From a virus: a stretch of 29,444 nucleotides of DNA. Location: the IMG/VR virus record IMGVR_UViG_3300044675_000310, positions 1 to 29,444 of that record; one strand, 5' to 3'. Shown here one piece after another: positions 1 to 7,922 of the stretch (position 1 is the first letter of the stretch; each line of letters starts with the position of its first letter). Under the pieces are notes generated by a model. It was not told the origin of the DNA. It did not search any database and worked only from the letters and a program-made list of their open reading frames with translations. The position numbers and the translations under genes are program-made.

Positions 1-1465
1 TGCCAATGACAAACTCGTTGTAGTTTGATTTCCAACCCATTGACGCATACAAGTTTGTCAGTCCTCGCCGTTGCTTTAACTCCTCCATATATGAACGTAG
101 AAGCATTTGGAAGTTTTCCGTTTGTGACTTGTTAAAAAGAAGGATGCCTTGGTCTGCGATAGTGGTAGAGAAGTCACGGCTACCCTGTGCCAAATTAGCT
201 TGGCGCATTACCAACTCAGTCCATCCAACGTGTGGACGATTCCACATGAAACGAACAACCTCATAGCCAAGTCCTTCATCCTTACCGTAGCCAACTGGAT
301 ACAGGTCGAACTTGCATATGTCAATGTCTGTCTCATCAATCACCATCTTCATACCATCAGTGGTACGCTTAAATGGTTTCGGTACTGGTACAACTGCGGC
401 AAGTGGGTCAACTAAAGCCGCCATTGATTTGACTTCAGCTAGTTGCGTACCCAATCTCGCAGGGCTACCAATCTTGTCCTTGAACTTACAACCCTTACAA
501 CCCTCAGGTCGCTCAAGCATAAACTTCTCGCACAGTGTTGGGCCTGTTGCACCGTTCTTCCAGTTCTCAATCTTGGCGGTTACTTCACTCTCATTAAAGT
601 GTTCGTAGTCTTTACTCCATGCAATCGCAGTAGCAACTGGTTCTTGGCAGTAGGCGGCAATGCCCATCATCTTCCACCAAAATGGTTCGCTCACATCGTT
701 CTGATTCTCAGCACCCCATTTAATCTGTTGGCATCCCGAGACTACTCGCTCTGCATTAGCAGGCTGATACTCATGCTTGACTGCTAGGTTATCCAACAAC
801 GTACTGTTACGTGTTGGTTGTGCGGGTAGCTCATAGGATGAGCCATGAGTAAACGGTTCGAGTACTGACCACAACTGGTTGTAGGTTACGTCAGGTGCAT
901 CACGCAACAACACCGCAGTCTTGCCACCCTTGGGGTTCACACACCCAATCGGTCTAAGAATACGTGCGCTATCCCCAGTCACACCGATGTCAGGCGTAAA
1001 CCCTTTATCTAAGCAAGCCGCTTTCAACGCACTTGCCAATGGCTTCCACTGCTCAGGCGCAATCGCCGTATCAAGAATCCAGTAAACATGTAGCCCATTG
1101 CCCGACGAAACAATCATCGGCATGGGTAGCCCAACATCTTTGACGAAAGCAATCAGAGCCTTGGCCCCTTCGCTTGCATCAATGAACGGCTTTGGCTTTC
1201 CGTTCTTGCCGATACCGCAGTCAACGTCTATAGCAAGCACCTTCGTGCGCTCAACGAACTCCTGCTTCCTACGTTTCTCCGTGAATGTGGAGATGCCGTA
1301 GTACGTGTTTTGCCCTCTGCTGTTTAGGGCGAGTGCAACTTGTGCGAGTTTTTCTACCGAATCAAAGTAGCCATGTCTTGGTGCAGGATTGTCACCCTCA
1401 AAACTAGCTATGCAATATAAGCCTTCACTTGGTAGTACTCGCTGAAAGAATCTCAGCGTGTCCAT
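1..1465 (-). CDS. PrimPol (AEP-type) primase-helicase with DUF927-like C-terminus, partial
   Basis: I translated this by hand. The frame is open from ATG 1465 to the left edge (about 488 codons, C-terminus missing). The N-terminal part looks like an archaeo-eukaryotic-type primase: a DxD metal motif (D80, D82 in LAIDVDCG), the SGNGLHVYW motif at about 121-129 with its histidine, and a third motif D159..D165..R168 ending in RPIGCVNPKGGK. A C312/C323/C326 cluster (with C245 upstream) could bind zinc. From about residue 370, and clearest in the stretch ending LYASMGWKSNYNEFVIG, it resembles DUF927 primase-associated helicases. Expected role: primer synthesis and fork unwinding for the family A polymerase encoded upstream. 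The helicase P-loop would lie outside the window, so I cannot confirm it. GGGGA is the only weak ribosome site. Confidence 0.8.
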   Translation of the reverse strand, partial: MDTLRFFQRVLPSEGLYCIASFEGDNPAPRHGYFDSVEKLAQVALALNSRGQNTYYGISTFTEKRRKQEFVERTKVLAIDVDCGIGKNGKPKPFIDASEGAKALIAFVKDVGLPMPMIVSSGNGLHVYWILDTAIAPEQWKPLASALKAACLDKGFTPDIGVTGDSARILRPIGCVNPKGGKTAVLLRDAPDVTYNQLWSVLEPFTHGSSYELPAQPTRNSTLLDNLAVKHEYQPANAERVVSGCQQIKWGAENQNDVSEPFWWKMMGIAAYCQEPVATAIAWSKDYEHFNESEVTAKIENWKNGATGPTLCEKFMLERPEGCKGCKFKDKIGSPARLGTQLAEVKSMAALVDPLAAVVPVPKPFKRTTDGMKMVIDETDIDICKFDLYPVGYGKDEGLGYEVVRFMWNRPHVGWTELVMRQANLAQGSRDFSTTIADQGILLFNKSQTENFQMLLRSYMEELKQRRGLTNLYASMGWKSNYNEFVIG

Positions 1466-1480
1466 TTGTTTCCCCGTTAA

Positions 1481-1509
1481 TGAGGGGGTGGTTAGCCCCC
1501 CTTACCTCA
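1481..1509 (-). other. G/C-rich intergenic hairpin
   Basis: TGAGG and CCTCA form the outer arms and GGGGG and CCCCC the inner arms around a short loop. The hairpin starts at the stop codon of the HTH gene and sits just before the primase-helicase start. There is no T-run after it on the minus strand, so it looks more like an mRNA-stability or processing element than a terminator. Confidence 0.4.
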
Positions 1510-1791
1510 ATTAAAACGCTTCATCAATTCGTCTAGGCGTTCTTTTCGTTGCTTCTGTTCCATAGCAATGACATCAGGCGTAGGCCATTTGTCATCCACC
1601 ATGATGGAGAGCAACTGTTTGAGTACCGTCCTGACTGTGCCATCGTTGGCTTTGCGGATAATCTTTCCACGCACCCAACCATAATACGTCATACGACTGA
1701 CACCAAACAAGGAAGCCATGTCATTGTTAGTCAACATCATGTGCTTCCGTAACGCTTCGACCTTTACAAAGTCGAGCGGATTAGGCGTCAT
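1507..1791 (-). CDS. Small helix-turn-helix DNA-binding protein
   Basis: 94 aa. Residues about 15-45 (LRKHMMLTNNDMASLFGVSR then TYYGWVRGK) have the helix-turn-helix pattern of Cro/XRE-like regulators: an N-terminal helix, the MASLFGVSR turn and a recognition helix. The C-terminal third is Lys/Arg/Glu-rich helix (QKQRKERLDELMKRF). The gene overlaps the end of the upstream SSB-like gene by 11 nt and has GAGGTGA as ribosome site, so it is translated with the replication operon. It could be a transcription regulator or an origin/primase accessory factor. Its position directly before the primase-helicase fits either. No regulator partner is seen nearby. Confidence 0.75.
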   Translation of the reverse strand: MTPNPLDFVKVEALRKHMMLTNNDMASLFGVSRMTYYGWVRGKIIRKANDGTVRTVLKQLLSIMVDDKWPTPDVIAMEQKQRKERLDELMKRFN

Positions 1792-2752
1792 CTGCGTTCA
1801 CCTCACCAACAAGTGCGGCAATCTCATCAGCCAATGATGCGGCAGATGGGGCAGACGCAGTAGCCTTAGCCTGTGGTGCAGGTGTAGGGGTGGCTACCTT
1901 TTTAGATGCACCAAAACCACGCTTCGGAGCGGCAGGTTCTTCTGCCACGGGGGTAGGAGCAGGTTCAGGTTGAGCCGCTACGGGTGCGGGCTTCGGTGCA
2001 ACTTGTTGTGGTGAGGCAATCTTAGGCACTGCCGGGACAGCGGCGGTACGCAACTCACCAGTAATCTGACGTACTTCCTCAGTGCCAAACAACTTGTCAA
2101 CTTCTTGTTGTGTGTCAGCATCTAAGAAACCACCAAAGTCAAACTTCAATTTGGGGAACGAGGCATCGGTGTCAAACGACACACGAGTACGGACAATCTC
2201 AGCAGGGATACCACGCAGAGACAACTCTTTCTGATACTTACCTAAGCCTTGCAATGCGGCAGGGGTAACTTGCAACAGGTAGATTGGGCCTGTTGGGTCA
2301 TCCGCAGACACAACTGCTAAACGCTTTTGGTCAGAACAGGCTTTGATTTGTTTGCCTTGTGGAGTTACTTTGCTACCCCATGCGTTCTGTGGACAAGATG
2401 CACACAGGTCATTCTGTGGCTCAGTGGCTTGCACATCAGGGCCGACACCATCCAAAGAGAAACAGTCAGGGCTAGATGGTTCGCTCTCAGGAGTCCATGC
2501 CTTGGCGTACCAAGTCTTAGACAACCTAGGGTTAGCACCTACAACAACCACGTCAAGGTTTGTTGTATCAAGCACAGTCTCAGTACCACCTTCGGCAATA
2601 CGGAAGCGAGAGCCTTTGATAGAGATACGTGCAGTGGTTTCACCACTACCGATACCACCTGCCAATGACTGGGCTAGGATAGATGGGACACCAACACGTT
2701 GTGCGAGGTGGGCGGGGACTTGCACGTTGGCAAGGGTAAGGGCGTTGCTCAT
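1781..2752 (-). CDS. Phage replication-block protein with Cys4 motif and acidic tail (possible ssDNA-binding protein)
   Basis: 323 aa, SD GGAGAA before the ATG. Residues 1-235 look like a globular domain with four cysteines (C97, C117, C120, C139; pattern C-x19-C-x2-C-x18-C) that could hold one zinc. Residues about 240-305 are a Pro/Ala-rich flexible linker with alternating Lys patches. The protein ends in a short hydrophobic-acidic segment (DEIAALVGEVNADDA). A DNA-binding core, a disordered Pro/Ala linker and an acidic tip is the general plan of single-stranded DNA-binding proteins such as T7 gp2.5 and bacterial SSB, and the gene sits among primase, helicase and nucleases. The SSB role is inference. 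I did not recognise an OB-fold signature. Confidence 0.6.
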   Translation of the reverse strand: MSNALTLANVQVPAHLAQRVGVPSILAQSLAGGIGSGETTARISIKGSRFRIAEGGTETVLDTTNLDVVVVGANPRLSKTWYAKAWTPESEPSSPDCFSLDGVGPDVQATEPQNDLCASCPQNAWGSKVTPQGKQIKACSDQKRLAVVSADDPTGPIYLLQVTPAALQGLGKYQKELSLRGIPAEIVRTRVSFDTDASFPKLKFDFGGFLDADTQQEVDKLFGTEEVRQITGELRTAAVPAVPKIASPQQVAPKPAPVAAQPEPAPTPVAEEPAAPKRGFGASKKVATPTPAPQAKATASAPSAASLADEIAALVGEVNADDA

Positions 2753-2775
2753 AGATATTCTCCTTTAGTGAGCGG

Positions 2776-3180
2776 TTAAGTTTCTACACGAGTGGCAGGT
2801 TTGCGGATATTGATTTCTAGTTTCGTACCATAGTTAACTCCGGGGGGTACGGCTTTGTTTGCCTCAATATATCCACGGACGGCAATCTTACTGATGCGTT
2901 TTTCTAACATGTCAAATGCTTCTTGTGTCCGTATGAAATCTAATACGGCATCCCAATCAGCTACGTTTGCATAGTCAGTGGTAGTAAGGAACGCAGTGCC
3001 ATGCTTGGTCTTGAACGATGTCACACCTTGCACGTCAGCTTGTTCTTTAATCCATGCTTCTAACTTCTCCATCTTGGCTTTGATGGTGGACACCTTGTCC
3101 TTCACCTCAGCCTCCATAGATTCCTTCTGCGACCTTAGCTTCATGTAGGTCGCTACTACATCATCTACTTGTACAGTCAT
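2776..3180 (-). CDS. Coiled-coil phage protein of the replication/recombination block
   Basis: 134 aa. Residues about 8-48 form a charged heptad-like helix (MKLRSQKESMEAEVKDKVST, then IKAKMEKLEAWIKEQ), probably a coiled coil. An alpha/beta part follows with TKHGTAFLTTTDYANVADWD and PPGVNYGTKLEINIRKP. A long N-terminal coiled coil plus a small mixed domain recalls Mu Gam-type DNA-end or host-nuclease-inhibitor proteins, but I saw no diagnostic motif, so that is only a suggestion. It starts 4 nt after the helicase stop, sharing AGGTGA as ribosome site, so the two are probably translationally coupled. It may be a helicase or SSB partner. Confidence 0.6.
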   Translation of the reverse strand: MTVQVDDVVATYMKLRSQKESMEAEVKDKVSTIKAKMEKLEAWIKEQADVQGVTSFKTKHGTAFLTTTDYANVADWDAVLDFIRTQEAFDMLEKRISKIAVRGYIEANKAVPPGVNYGTKLEINIRKPATRVET

Positions 3181-3184
3181 AGTG

Positions 3185-4738
3185 TCACCTAATAGTCTGT
3201 TGTTGAATTAAATCAAGAAGCAAGCCTTGCAGTTTCTGCTTATTCTTTAGTCGTTCATACATCCTGTACTCAAGGTCTGTCGCCTCGATGTGGATGACGT
3301 TCGATACATGCTTCTTGCCGATACGCTCAATGCGCCCGTTTGCCTGAACATATTGTTCGTTGCTAGTTATCGGGCCATACCAGATGATTGTTGACGCACT
3401 CGTGAGCGTTAAGCCGTGTGCCATCGTCGCAGGATGGGCAACCAACACATGTGGATGTTTAGCATGTTGAAAGTCATGGAAGATTTGGTTACGCTTCGAT
3501 GCGGATACCGCACCATTCACAACACCAACCGACCAATGTTTCGACAGTTCTTTCTCCAACATATGTAGAGTACCCGTCAGCGGTACAAACACAATCACCT
3601 TTTCCCCTGCTTCCTCAATGACCTCCTTTACTAAGTTCACACGGGGAGCGCAATCCAGTTCAATGTTCTGTCCATCATCACCATAGGCTACGCCACAGGC
3701 TATCTGAACTAACTTCTGAATCTTGACTGCTTCGTTCACTGCCGTGATAGTTCCATCGGCAGTCATCTCTGTCACAAAATGCTTGAGCATCTGTGAGTAA
3801 TGCTTCTTCTGTTCCGCAGTTAACTCTACCTGTCGTGTCTGTATCACGGTATCAGGCAAATCGAAACACTCATCTCTTGTGTAACGTACCGCAGGTTGCA
3901 GTATGTGCTTCACAATATCAACGCTCTCAGGTCGTGGTACAAACTTCCACTGACCAATCTTCATCATCACCTGTTCACGGAAAGCCGTAAAGGTTTTGGT
4001 GCAATGAGGACTGCTTACTAACTTAGCCAATGCCCACGCATCTGTCGGGTCGTTAGGTGTAGGTGTGCCAGTCATCAACCACAAACGTGTTGATGGGTTA
4101 GCATCAATCCATCGGCGGAATATCTTGAACCTTTGTGTCGATGGATTACGTAGCACCGCCGCCTCATCGACAATCACTAAGTCGAACATACCCTTGGCTT
4201 CTTCGGCAATGATGTTGAACCCATCATGATTGATGACATAGAACTGCACGTCTTTCGACAACAACTTCATGCGCTTCTCAGCAGTACCATGCAACACCAC
4301 AAACTTGCGATGAGGGAAACCAGTAAAGAGTGCGTCACCCCACACACGTTCCAGTGTGGACAGTGGAGAAAGAATCAGCACCTTCTTTACATGCTTAGTC
4401 TTGATGAGATAGTCAGCCGCCCATAGAGCAGACTGAGTTTTACCAGTACCAATTTCATTCAGCACTAACCCCCGTTGGTTCAACGTCAAGAACGCCGCAG
4501 TATCTTTCTGATGGTCATACGGCGTGTACTGTCCGGGCCAGTCGTAGTAATGCAGGATAGGAGATGGTGCATTGATGCCAAGATTGCGCAGAACTTTAAC
4601 CTCATCCAACTTGTGTGGTGTGAGCACAAGCGGTACACCACGTAACTCTACGTGCTTCGCAGTCGGTATGCTATCAAGCACCCGATTGGGGTTATTCAAT
4701 TTCAGAGCAAGTGTCCTTGCCTGTTCCACTACTACCAT
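3185..4738 (-). CDS. SNF2-type superfamily 2 DNA helicase/translocase
   Basis: 517 aa. The first RecA-like domain has Walker A GTGKT (97-101), motif Ia LILSPLSTLERVW, motif II DEAA (191-194), and motif III LMTGTP (221-226). The second has VIVFVPLTG, a motif V region around MAHGLTLTSASTIIWYG, and motif VI QANGRIERIGKK (about 466-476), the Q-x2-GR-x2-R-x-G pattern of SNF2-like ATPases. It is expected to translocate on duplex DNA during replication, recombination or repair. Its partner is probably the VRR-NUC nuclease encoded just upstream, as in other phages. I placed the start at ATG 4738, preceded by AGGTGA and 4 nt after the VRR-NUC stop. A longer frame would need TTG at 4765. DEAA replaces the usual DEAH. 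Confidence 0.9.
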   Translation of the reverse strand: MVVVEQARTLALKLNNPNRVLDSIPTAKHVELRGVPLVLTPHKLDEVKVLRNLGINAPSPILHYYDWPGQYTPYDHQKDTAAFLTLNQRGLVLNEIGTGKTQSALWAADYLIKTKHVKKVLILSPLSTLERVWGDALFTGFPHRKFVVLHGTAEKRMKLLSKDVQFYVINHDGFNIIAEEAKGMFDLVIVDEAAVLRNPSTQRFKIFRRWIDANPSTRLWLMTGTPTPNDPTDAWALAKLVSSPHCTKTFTAFREQVMMKIGQWKFVPRPESVDIVKHILQPAVRYTRDECFDLPDTVIQTRQVELTAEQKKHYSQMLKHFVTEMTADGTITAVNEAVKIQKLVQIACGVAYGDDGQNIELDCAPRVNLVKEVIEEAGEKVIVFVPLTGTLHMLEKELSKHWSVGVVNGAVSASKRNQIFHDFQHAKHPHVLVAHPATMAHGLTLTSASTIIWYGPITSNEQYVQANGRIERIGKKHVSNVIHIEATDLEYRMYERLKNKQKLQGLLLDLIQQQTIR

Positions 4739-4742
4739 GTTG

Positions 4743-5048
4743 TCACCTGTCTTTTCGGTTTTCAATCACTGCGTTTAATACTTCGAGGGTTACGTCATCT
4801 GATACCACCATCCACGTACCCCCTGCTTTTTCTATCTGCTTACCACAAATCTTCTGCAACTCCGTTGGCTTGCCTGTTGCTGACTTCACTTCCACCCCAA
4901 CAAAATGTCCATCAACTATGGCAATGATGTCGGGTATGCCTGACTTCCCAAACCCATTGTTAGCAGGGAAGAAGTACCACACATCATGCTTCTTCAAGAC
5001 CTCAACAACCTTACGTTTTACCTTGCCTTCGGGTGTCATAGCACTCAT
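4743..5048 (-). CDS. VRR-NUC domain nuclease
   Basis: 101 aa, a stand-alone VRR-NUC (PD-(D/E)XK superfamily) domain. Visible motifs are GIPD with D40, then GHFVGVEVKS with E53 and K55, and TELQ with Q65, the D...ExK...Q set of the family. Stand-alone VRR-NUC proteins of this size are common in phages and often adjoin an SNF2 helicase; some are structure-specific or nicking endonucleases. Here the SNF2 gene follows 4 nt downstream, suggesting a two-part machine for branched or replication-fork DNA. AGAGGAAT gives a good ribosome site for the first ATG at 5048. An in-frame ATG lies three codons on. Confidence 0.88.
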   Translation of the reverse strand: MSAMTPEGKVKRKVVEVLKKHDVWYFFPANNGFGKSGIPDIIAIVDGHFVGVEVKSATGKPTELQKICGKQIEKAGGTWMVVSDDVTLEVLNAVIENRKDR

Positions 5049-5090
5049 TGTATTCCTCTTTACGTCTCTGTCAAGTTTTATTTTATTAGG

Positions 5091-5750
5091 TTAAACCCTA
5101 GCCGAATCACAGTCGTGTCGAGCGGGGCAGAATCTACATAAACCTGATGGCTTGGCAGGCCAGTTGTCGTGGTCAAGGCTTGTGTGAATACGTTGTATAC
5201 GCTTCATCACCTCAGCCCATATAGCATTGACATCCCCCCGTAGGTACGTCTCGGTGTCAATCTCAAACGTCTTGAGCCACACCAATGAAGTCTTTACCAT
5301 CGTCACTTCGGGGTAGTGCTTGAACACTTGGGCGGCGAACAGTTCCATCTGAAACTGGTCGGTCTTACGCTTACCTGTTTTCCAATCCATGACGTTAGCC
5401 ATGTTGCCATTGATTACAAGGATGTCAAGTTTAGAACGTAGCCATGCGTCAGCATCCCACCAACCTGTTGGTGTAAGGTTCTCGTTCAGCACAAGTTCCT
5501 TCTCGATGTGCAGTTCACCGCCTTTGGAGATGCGTTCGACTGACGAACACAGTGGTTCGTAGTGTGCTATCTCTTGAGGCAATAGGCTATTCGCCTTGAG
5601 CCGATGTTCAAGGTACTCATGGATTCGTTCGCCGTACTTACTAGCCTCACCACCTGCATCAACAATGTCTTTGACAACACGCTGACGGAAGTAGCGGTAA
5701 GGGCAGTTCTCATACAACTTAATGGATGAGTAGGAGTGGCTAAGGCGCAT
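5091..5750 (-). CDS. Cas4/RecB-like PD-(D/E)XK exonuclease with Fe-S cysteines
   Basis: 219 aa. The N-terminus (LSHSYSSIKLYENCPYRYF) is the typical opening of RecB/Cas4/AddB nuclease domains. H44 (GERIHEYLEHR) matches the conserved histidine, LDILV gives D109, and MDWKTGK gives D122-x-K124, the catalytic D...(D/E)xK. QMELFAAQVF follows as motif IV. C16 with C205, C208 and C214 (LCRFCPARHDC) is the split four-cysteine arrangement that binds a 4Fe-4S cluster in Cas4 and AddB. It probably acts as a DNA exonuclease in phage recombination or end processing. No cas1, cas2 or CRISPR array is present, so a CRISPR adaptation role is not supported. Confidence 0.88.
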   Translation of the reverse strand: MRLSHSYSSIKLYENCPYRYFRQRVVKDIVDAGGEASKYGERIHEYLEHRLKANSLLPQEIAHYEPLCSSVERISKGGELHIEKELVLNENLTPTGWWDADAWLRSKLDILVINGNMANVMDWKTGKRKTDQFQMELFAAQVFKHYPEVTMVKTSLVWLKTFEIDTETYLRGDVNAIWAEVMKRIQRIHTSLDHDNWPAKPSGLCRFCPARHDCDSARV

Positions 5751-5810
5751 AGTTTGTAGCCCCTCGGGGTGTCCTTGGGGTTCTCTGTTAAATTGAAAGT
5801 CCAGTGTACA

Positions 5811-6044
5811 TCACTCGTGCATACGGCGCAAGATGTCGTACTTCAATATTTCCAACTGGGCAATCACCTCGGTCACAGTCTCTAGCTTAGTGGAGTAGCG
5901 CAGGTATCTGTCGTCAGCCTTGAGTAAGATAAGTACATCGCTTGCACCCCCCTCCTCGACCCGTGCCAGTGCTGATTGCAACATGGCAACAACTTCCTCT
6001 TTGCGTCTATTCCCTACTACATCAGTCAAGTTTGTTATGTTCAT
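5811..6044 (-). CDS. Small hypothetical protein
   Basis: 77 aa, mostly helical, with a Glu/Lys-rich N-terminal helix (RRKEEVVAMLQSALARVEEG), a beta-like VLILLKADDRYLRYST and a C-terminal amphipathic helix. No recognised family. The ATG overlaps the polymerase stop codon by one base (TAATG) and GGAGATAC provides a ribosome site, so it is coupled to the polymerase gene. It could be a small polymerase or nuclease accessory, but nothing in the sequence proves this. Confidence 0.65.
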   Translation of the reverse strand: MNITNLTDVVGNRRKEEVVAMLQSALARVEEGGASDVLILLKADDRYLRYSTKLETVTEVIAQLEILKYDILRRMHE

Positions 6045-7921
6045 TACGTATCTCCATAGTTTTCTGCGTAGCCTGATTCACAAGCTACTGGTAAGTCGGC
6101 ACACCAGCTAGGCGCAGTGGACATTACATCCACAAGATGTTTCTGTGCGTCAGTTGCATGGGCTACCGGGGCCGTGATGATAATCTCATCGTGTACTTGA
6201 AAGGCAACGTGATAGTGTTGCCCAATGTGTGCCATCTGTTCGGATATAACAATGCGAGCCATCGCTTGGATGATGTTCTCTGTCGCCTTACCCCCGTAGA
6301 TTTTTGTCCACGATAGGTCATCGACCTGCCCCACAAGTACTCGGTCTGTCACTGCTTTGCGGTAGGTACGTGCATCACCGATGTATTCGTAGTTGCTTCC
6401 GTTCGCTCGCAGCGCAGGGTAACGGATATACAAACCGTTCGGCAGCCGTATGCCTTGCTCGTCATACTGCAACATCTTTGAGATTGTTCCTGTCTGCCTT
6501 GCCAAGATACCGCCCAGTGCGTGACCACACTTCTGCCATAAAGCAACAATCCTGTGGTTCTTCTGTCGGTACAAGCGAACGATACGCTCTGCCTCGGACA
6601 GTTCAATCTTTACACTGATGCCACCTTGCCCTATCTCTAGGGTACGTCTGAACTTCTCAGCCCCCATGCCATAGCCTAGCCCCAAGATACAAGTCTTGCC
6701 AACGAATCGCTCTACCTTATCTTTCTTGGTGATGGTTCGACCATACACTTCGGATGCAAACTCAGAGTACACATCTCGGTTCTCTGCGAACGCACTTAGT
6801 AAGTCGTGTTGTTCTGCTACCCATGCAATCATTCGAGCTTCTATCTGCGATGAATCACACGACACAAGAACTTGTCCTGTGGGTGCTTTCAATGCCCGCC
6901 GTATCGTGTTGTCACCACGAGCAGGTAAGTTCTGCAAGTTCAGCTTGTCACCCCCTGAGAACCTGCCTGTGTGCGCACCATAATAGTTGAGCATGATTGG
7001 CAGGCGACCTCGCTCGGACACACCAATCAAATTGAGGGTGCGAGTTTCTTCTAGGGTGGACTTCACGCCAAGCCTTGCGGAGACCGCGACCTGAACCTTC
7101 TCATTAGGATGCTCGAGAAGTTCGATGAAAGCCTTGTCAGTTTTCCCGAACGCATACGCTTCCTTACCTGTGCGTGCGGACACCTTGGTTGGTGGCTCGA
7201 TTCCGAGATTGATTAGATACTTCGCAAAGATTTGGTTGCTCATCAACGTCTTGGTGATTGCTTCGTCACTGATACCAGTCAGCCCCATATCTGCAATCAA
7301 GGTGCGCTTCCGTGCCTTGACTTCCTCAAGATGTTTCTCTAAGAGTTCCCTGTCAAGTTCAATCACAGGCTCGGTGTACATACGTAATGTTTGGTCAATG
7401 ACCATCAACTCACTGGTGGGAAACCCCTTGCTCAGTTTCTTGAACAAGTTGTAGGTTAATTCCACATCGTTCTTGCAGTACTCACCATACCTAGCCATCT
7501 CGTCAGGTGTGAAGTCTACTTTACGTTTACCGATTGCTTGGATAACTTCCTCCCCCTTAGCACCTAGTCCATAGTAAGTAGCAAGTGCCTTGAGTGAACC
7601 CCCCACAGTCATCTGATGCAGGGGTCTTGCCATAGATAAAGTGTCAAGCCATAGCTTAGGCTTGATGCCAAAGTGCCACGACAAGATAGCCCCATCGAAC
7701 GCAGTATGGTGGCACAAGATTGCCTTGTCTTTGTAGTCCAGTGAGTTCAAGAACTTGGCAGGGTCACTGCCTGTATACCAGTCGGTCGGGTAGTTGTTGA
7801 CCTTGATGCCTACCCCGATGACTTCAAACCTTGGGTCACGGATGTAACTCTCAGTGGTCATCTTCGATAGACTGAAGTCTTTGTCGTAGTACGTTTCAAA
7901 GTCTATGGTTACGATGTCCAT
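6044..7921 (-). CDS. Family A DNA polymerase with 3'-5' exonuclease domain
   Basis: 625 aa. The exonuclease domain has Exo I D7-x-E9 (TIDFETYYD), Exo II around HHTAFDG (D76) and Exo III Y145..Y148..D152 (GEYCKNDV). The polymerase domain has HTGRFSGG (about 317-324), motif A CDSSQIEAR with D356 and E361, motif B K409..YG418 (GKTCILGLGYG) and motif C HDE (577-579). The 5'-3' exonuclease domain of bacterial Pol I is absent, as in T7-like and other phage replicases. This is the replicative polymerase. I chose ATG 7921 because AAAGGA lies 6 nt before it and the upstream stop is 2 nt away. A TTG five codons earlier would extend the frame. In the exo II motif a His replaces the usual Asn. Confidence 0.95.
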   Translation of the reverse strand: MDIVTIDFETYYDKDFSLSKMTTESYIRDPRFEVIGVGIKVNNYPTDWYTGSDPAKFLNSLDYKDKAILCHHTAFDGAILSWHFGIKPKLWLDTLSMARPLHQMTVGGSLKALATYYGLGAKGEEVIQAIGKRKVDFTPDEMARYGEYCKNDVELTYNLFKKLSKGFPTSELMVIDQTLRMYTEPVIELDRELLEKHLEEVKARKRTLIADMGLTGISDEAITKTLMSNQIFAKYLINLGIEPPTKVSARTGKEAYAFGKTDKAFIELLEHPNEKVQVAVSARLGVKSTLEETRTLNLIGVSERGRLPIMLNYYGAHTGRFSGGDKLNLQNLPARGDNTIRRALKAPTGQVLVSCDSSQIEARMIAWVAEQHDLLSAFAENRDVYSEFASEVYGRTITKKDKVERFVGKTCILGLGYGMGAEKFRRTLEIGQGGISVKIELSEAERIVRLYRQKNHRIVALWQKCGHALGGILARQTGTISKMLQYDEQGIRLPNGLYIRYPALRANGSNYEYIGDARTYRKAVTDRVLVGQVDDLSWTKIYGGKATENIIQAMARIVISEQMAHIGQHYHVAFQVHDEIIITAPVAHATDAQKHLVDVMSTAPSWCADLPVACESGYAENYGDT

Positions 7922-7922
7922 A

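Noticed and set aside
149-787. Three overlapping plus-strand frames (88, 98, 114 aa) at the left end
   Set aside because: All are antisense to the primase-helicase, whose reading frame is continuous from 1465 to the edge with recognisable motifs.
2343-2768. 141-aa plus-strand open frame opposite the Cys4/SSB-like gene
   Set aside because: Antisense shadow of a well-supported gene with a good ribosome site; composition is Pro/Arg/Thr-rich without pattern.
5091-5750. Cas4-like nuclease considered as part of a CRISPR-Cas adaptation module
   Set aside because: No cas1, cas2, other cas genes or CRISPR array in the window; stand-alone Cas4/RecB-like nucleases are common in phage recombination blocks.
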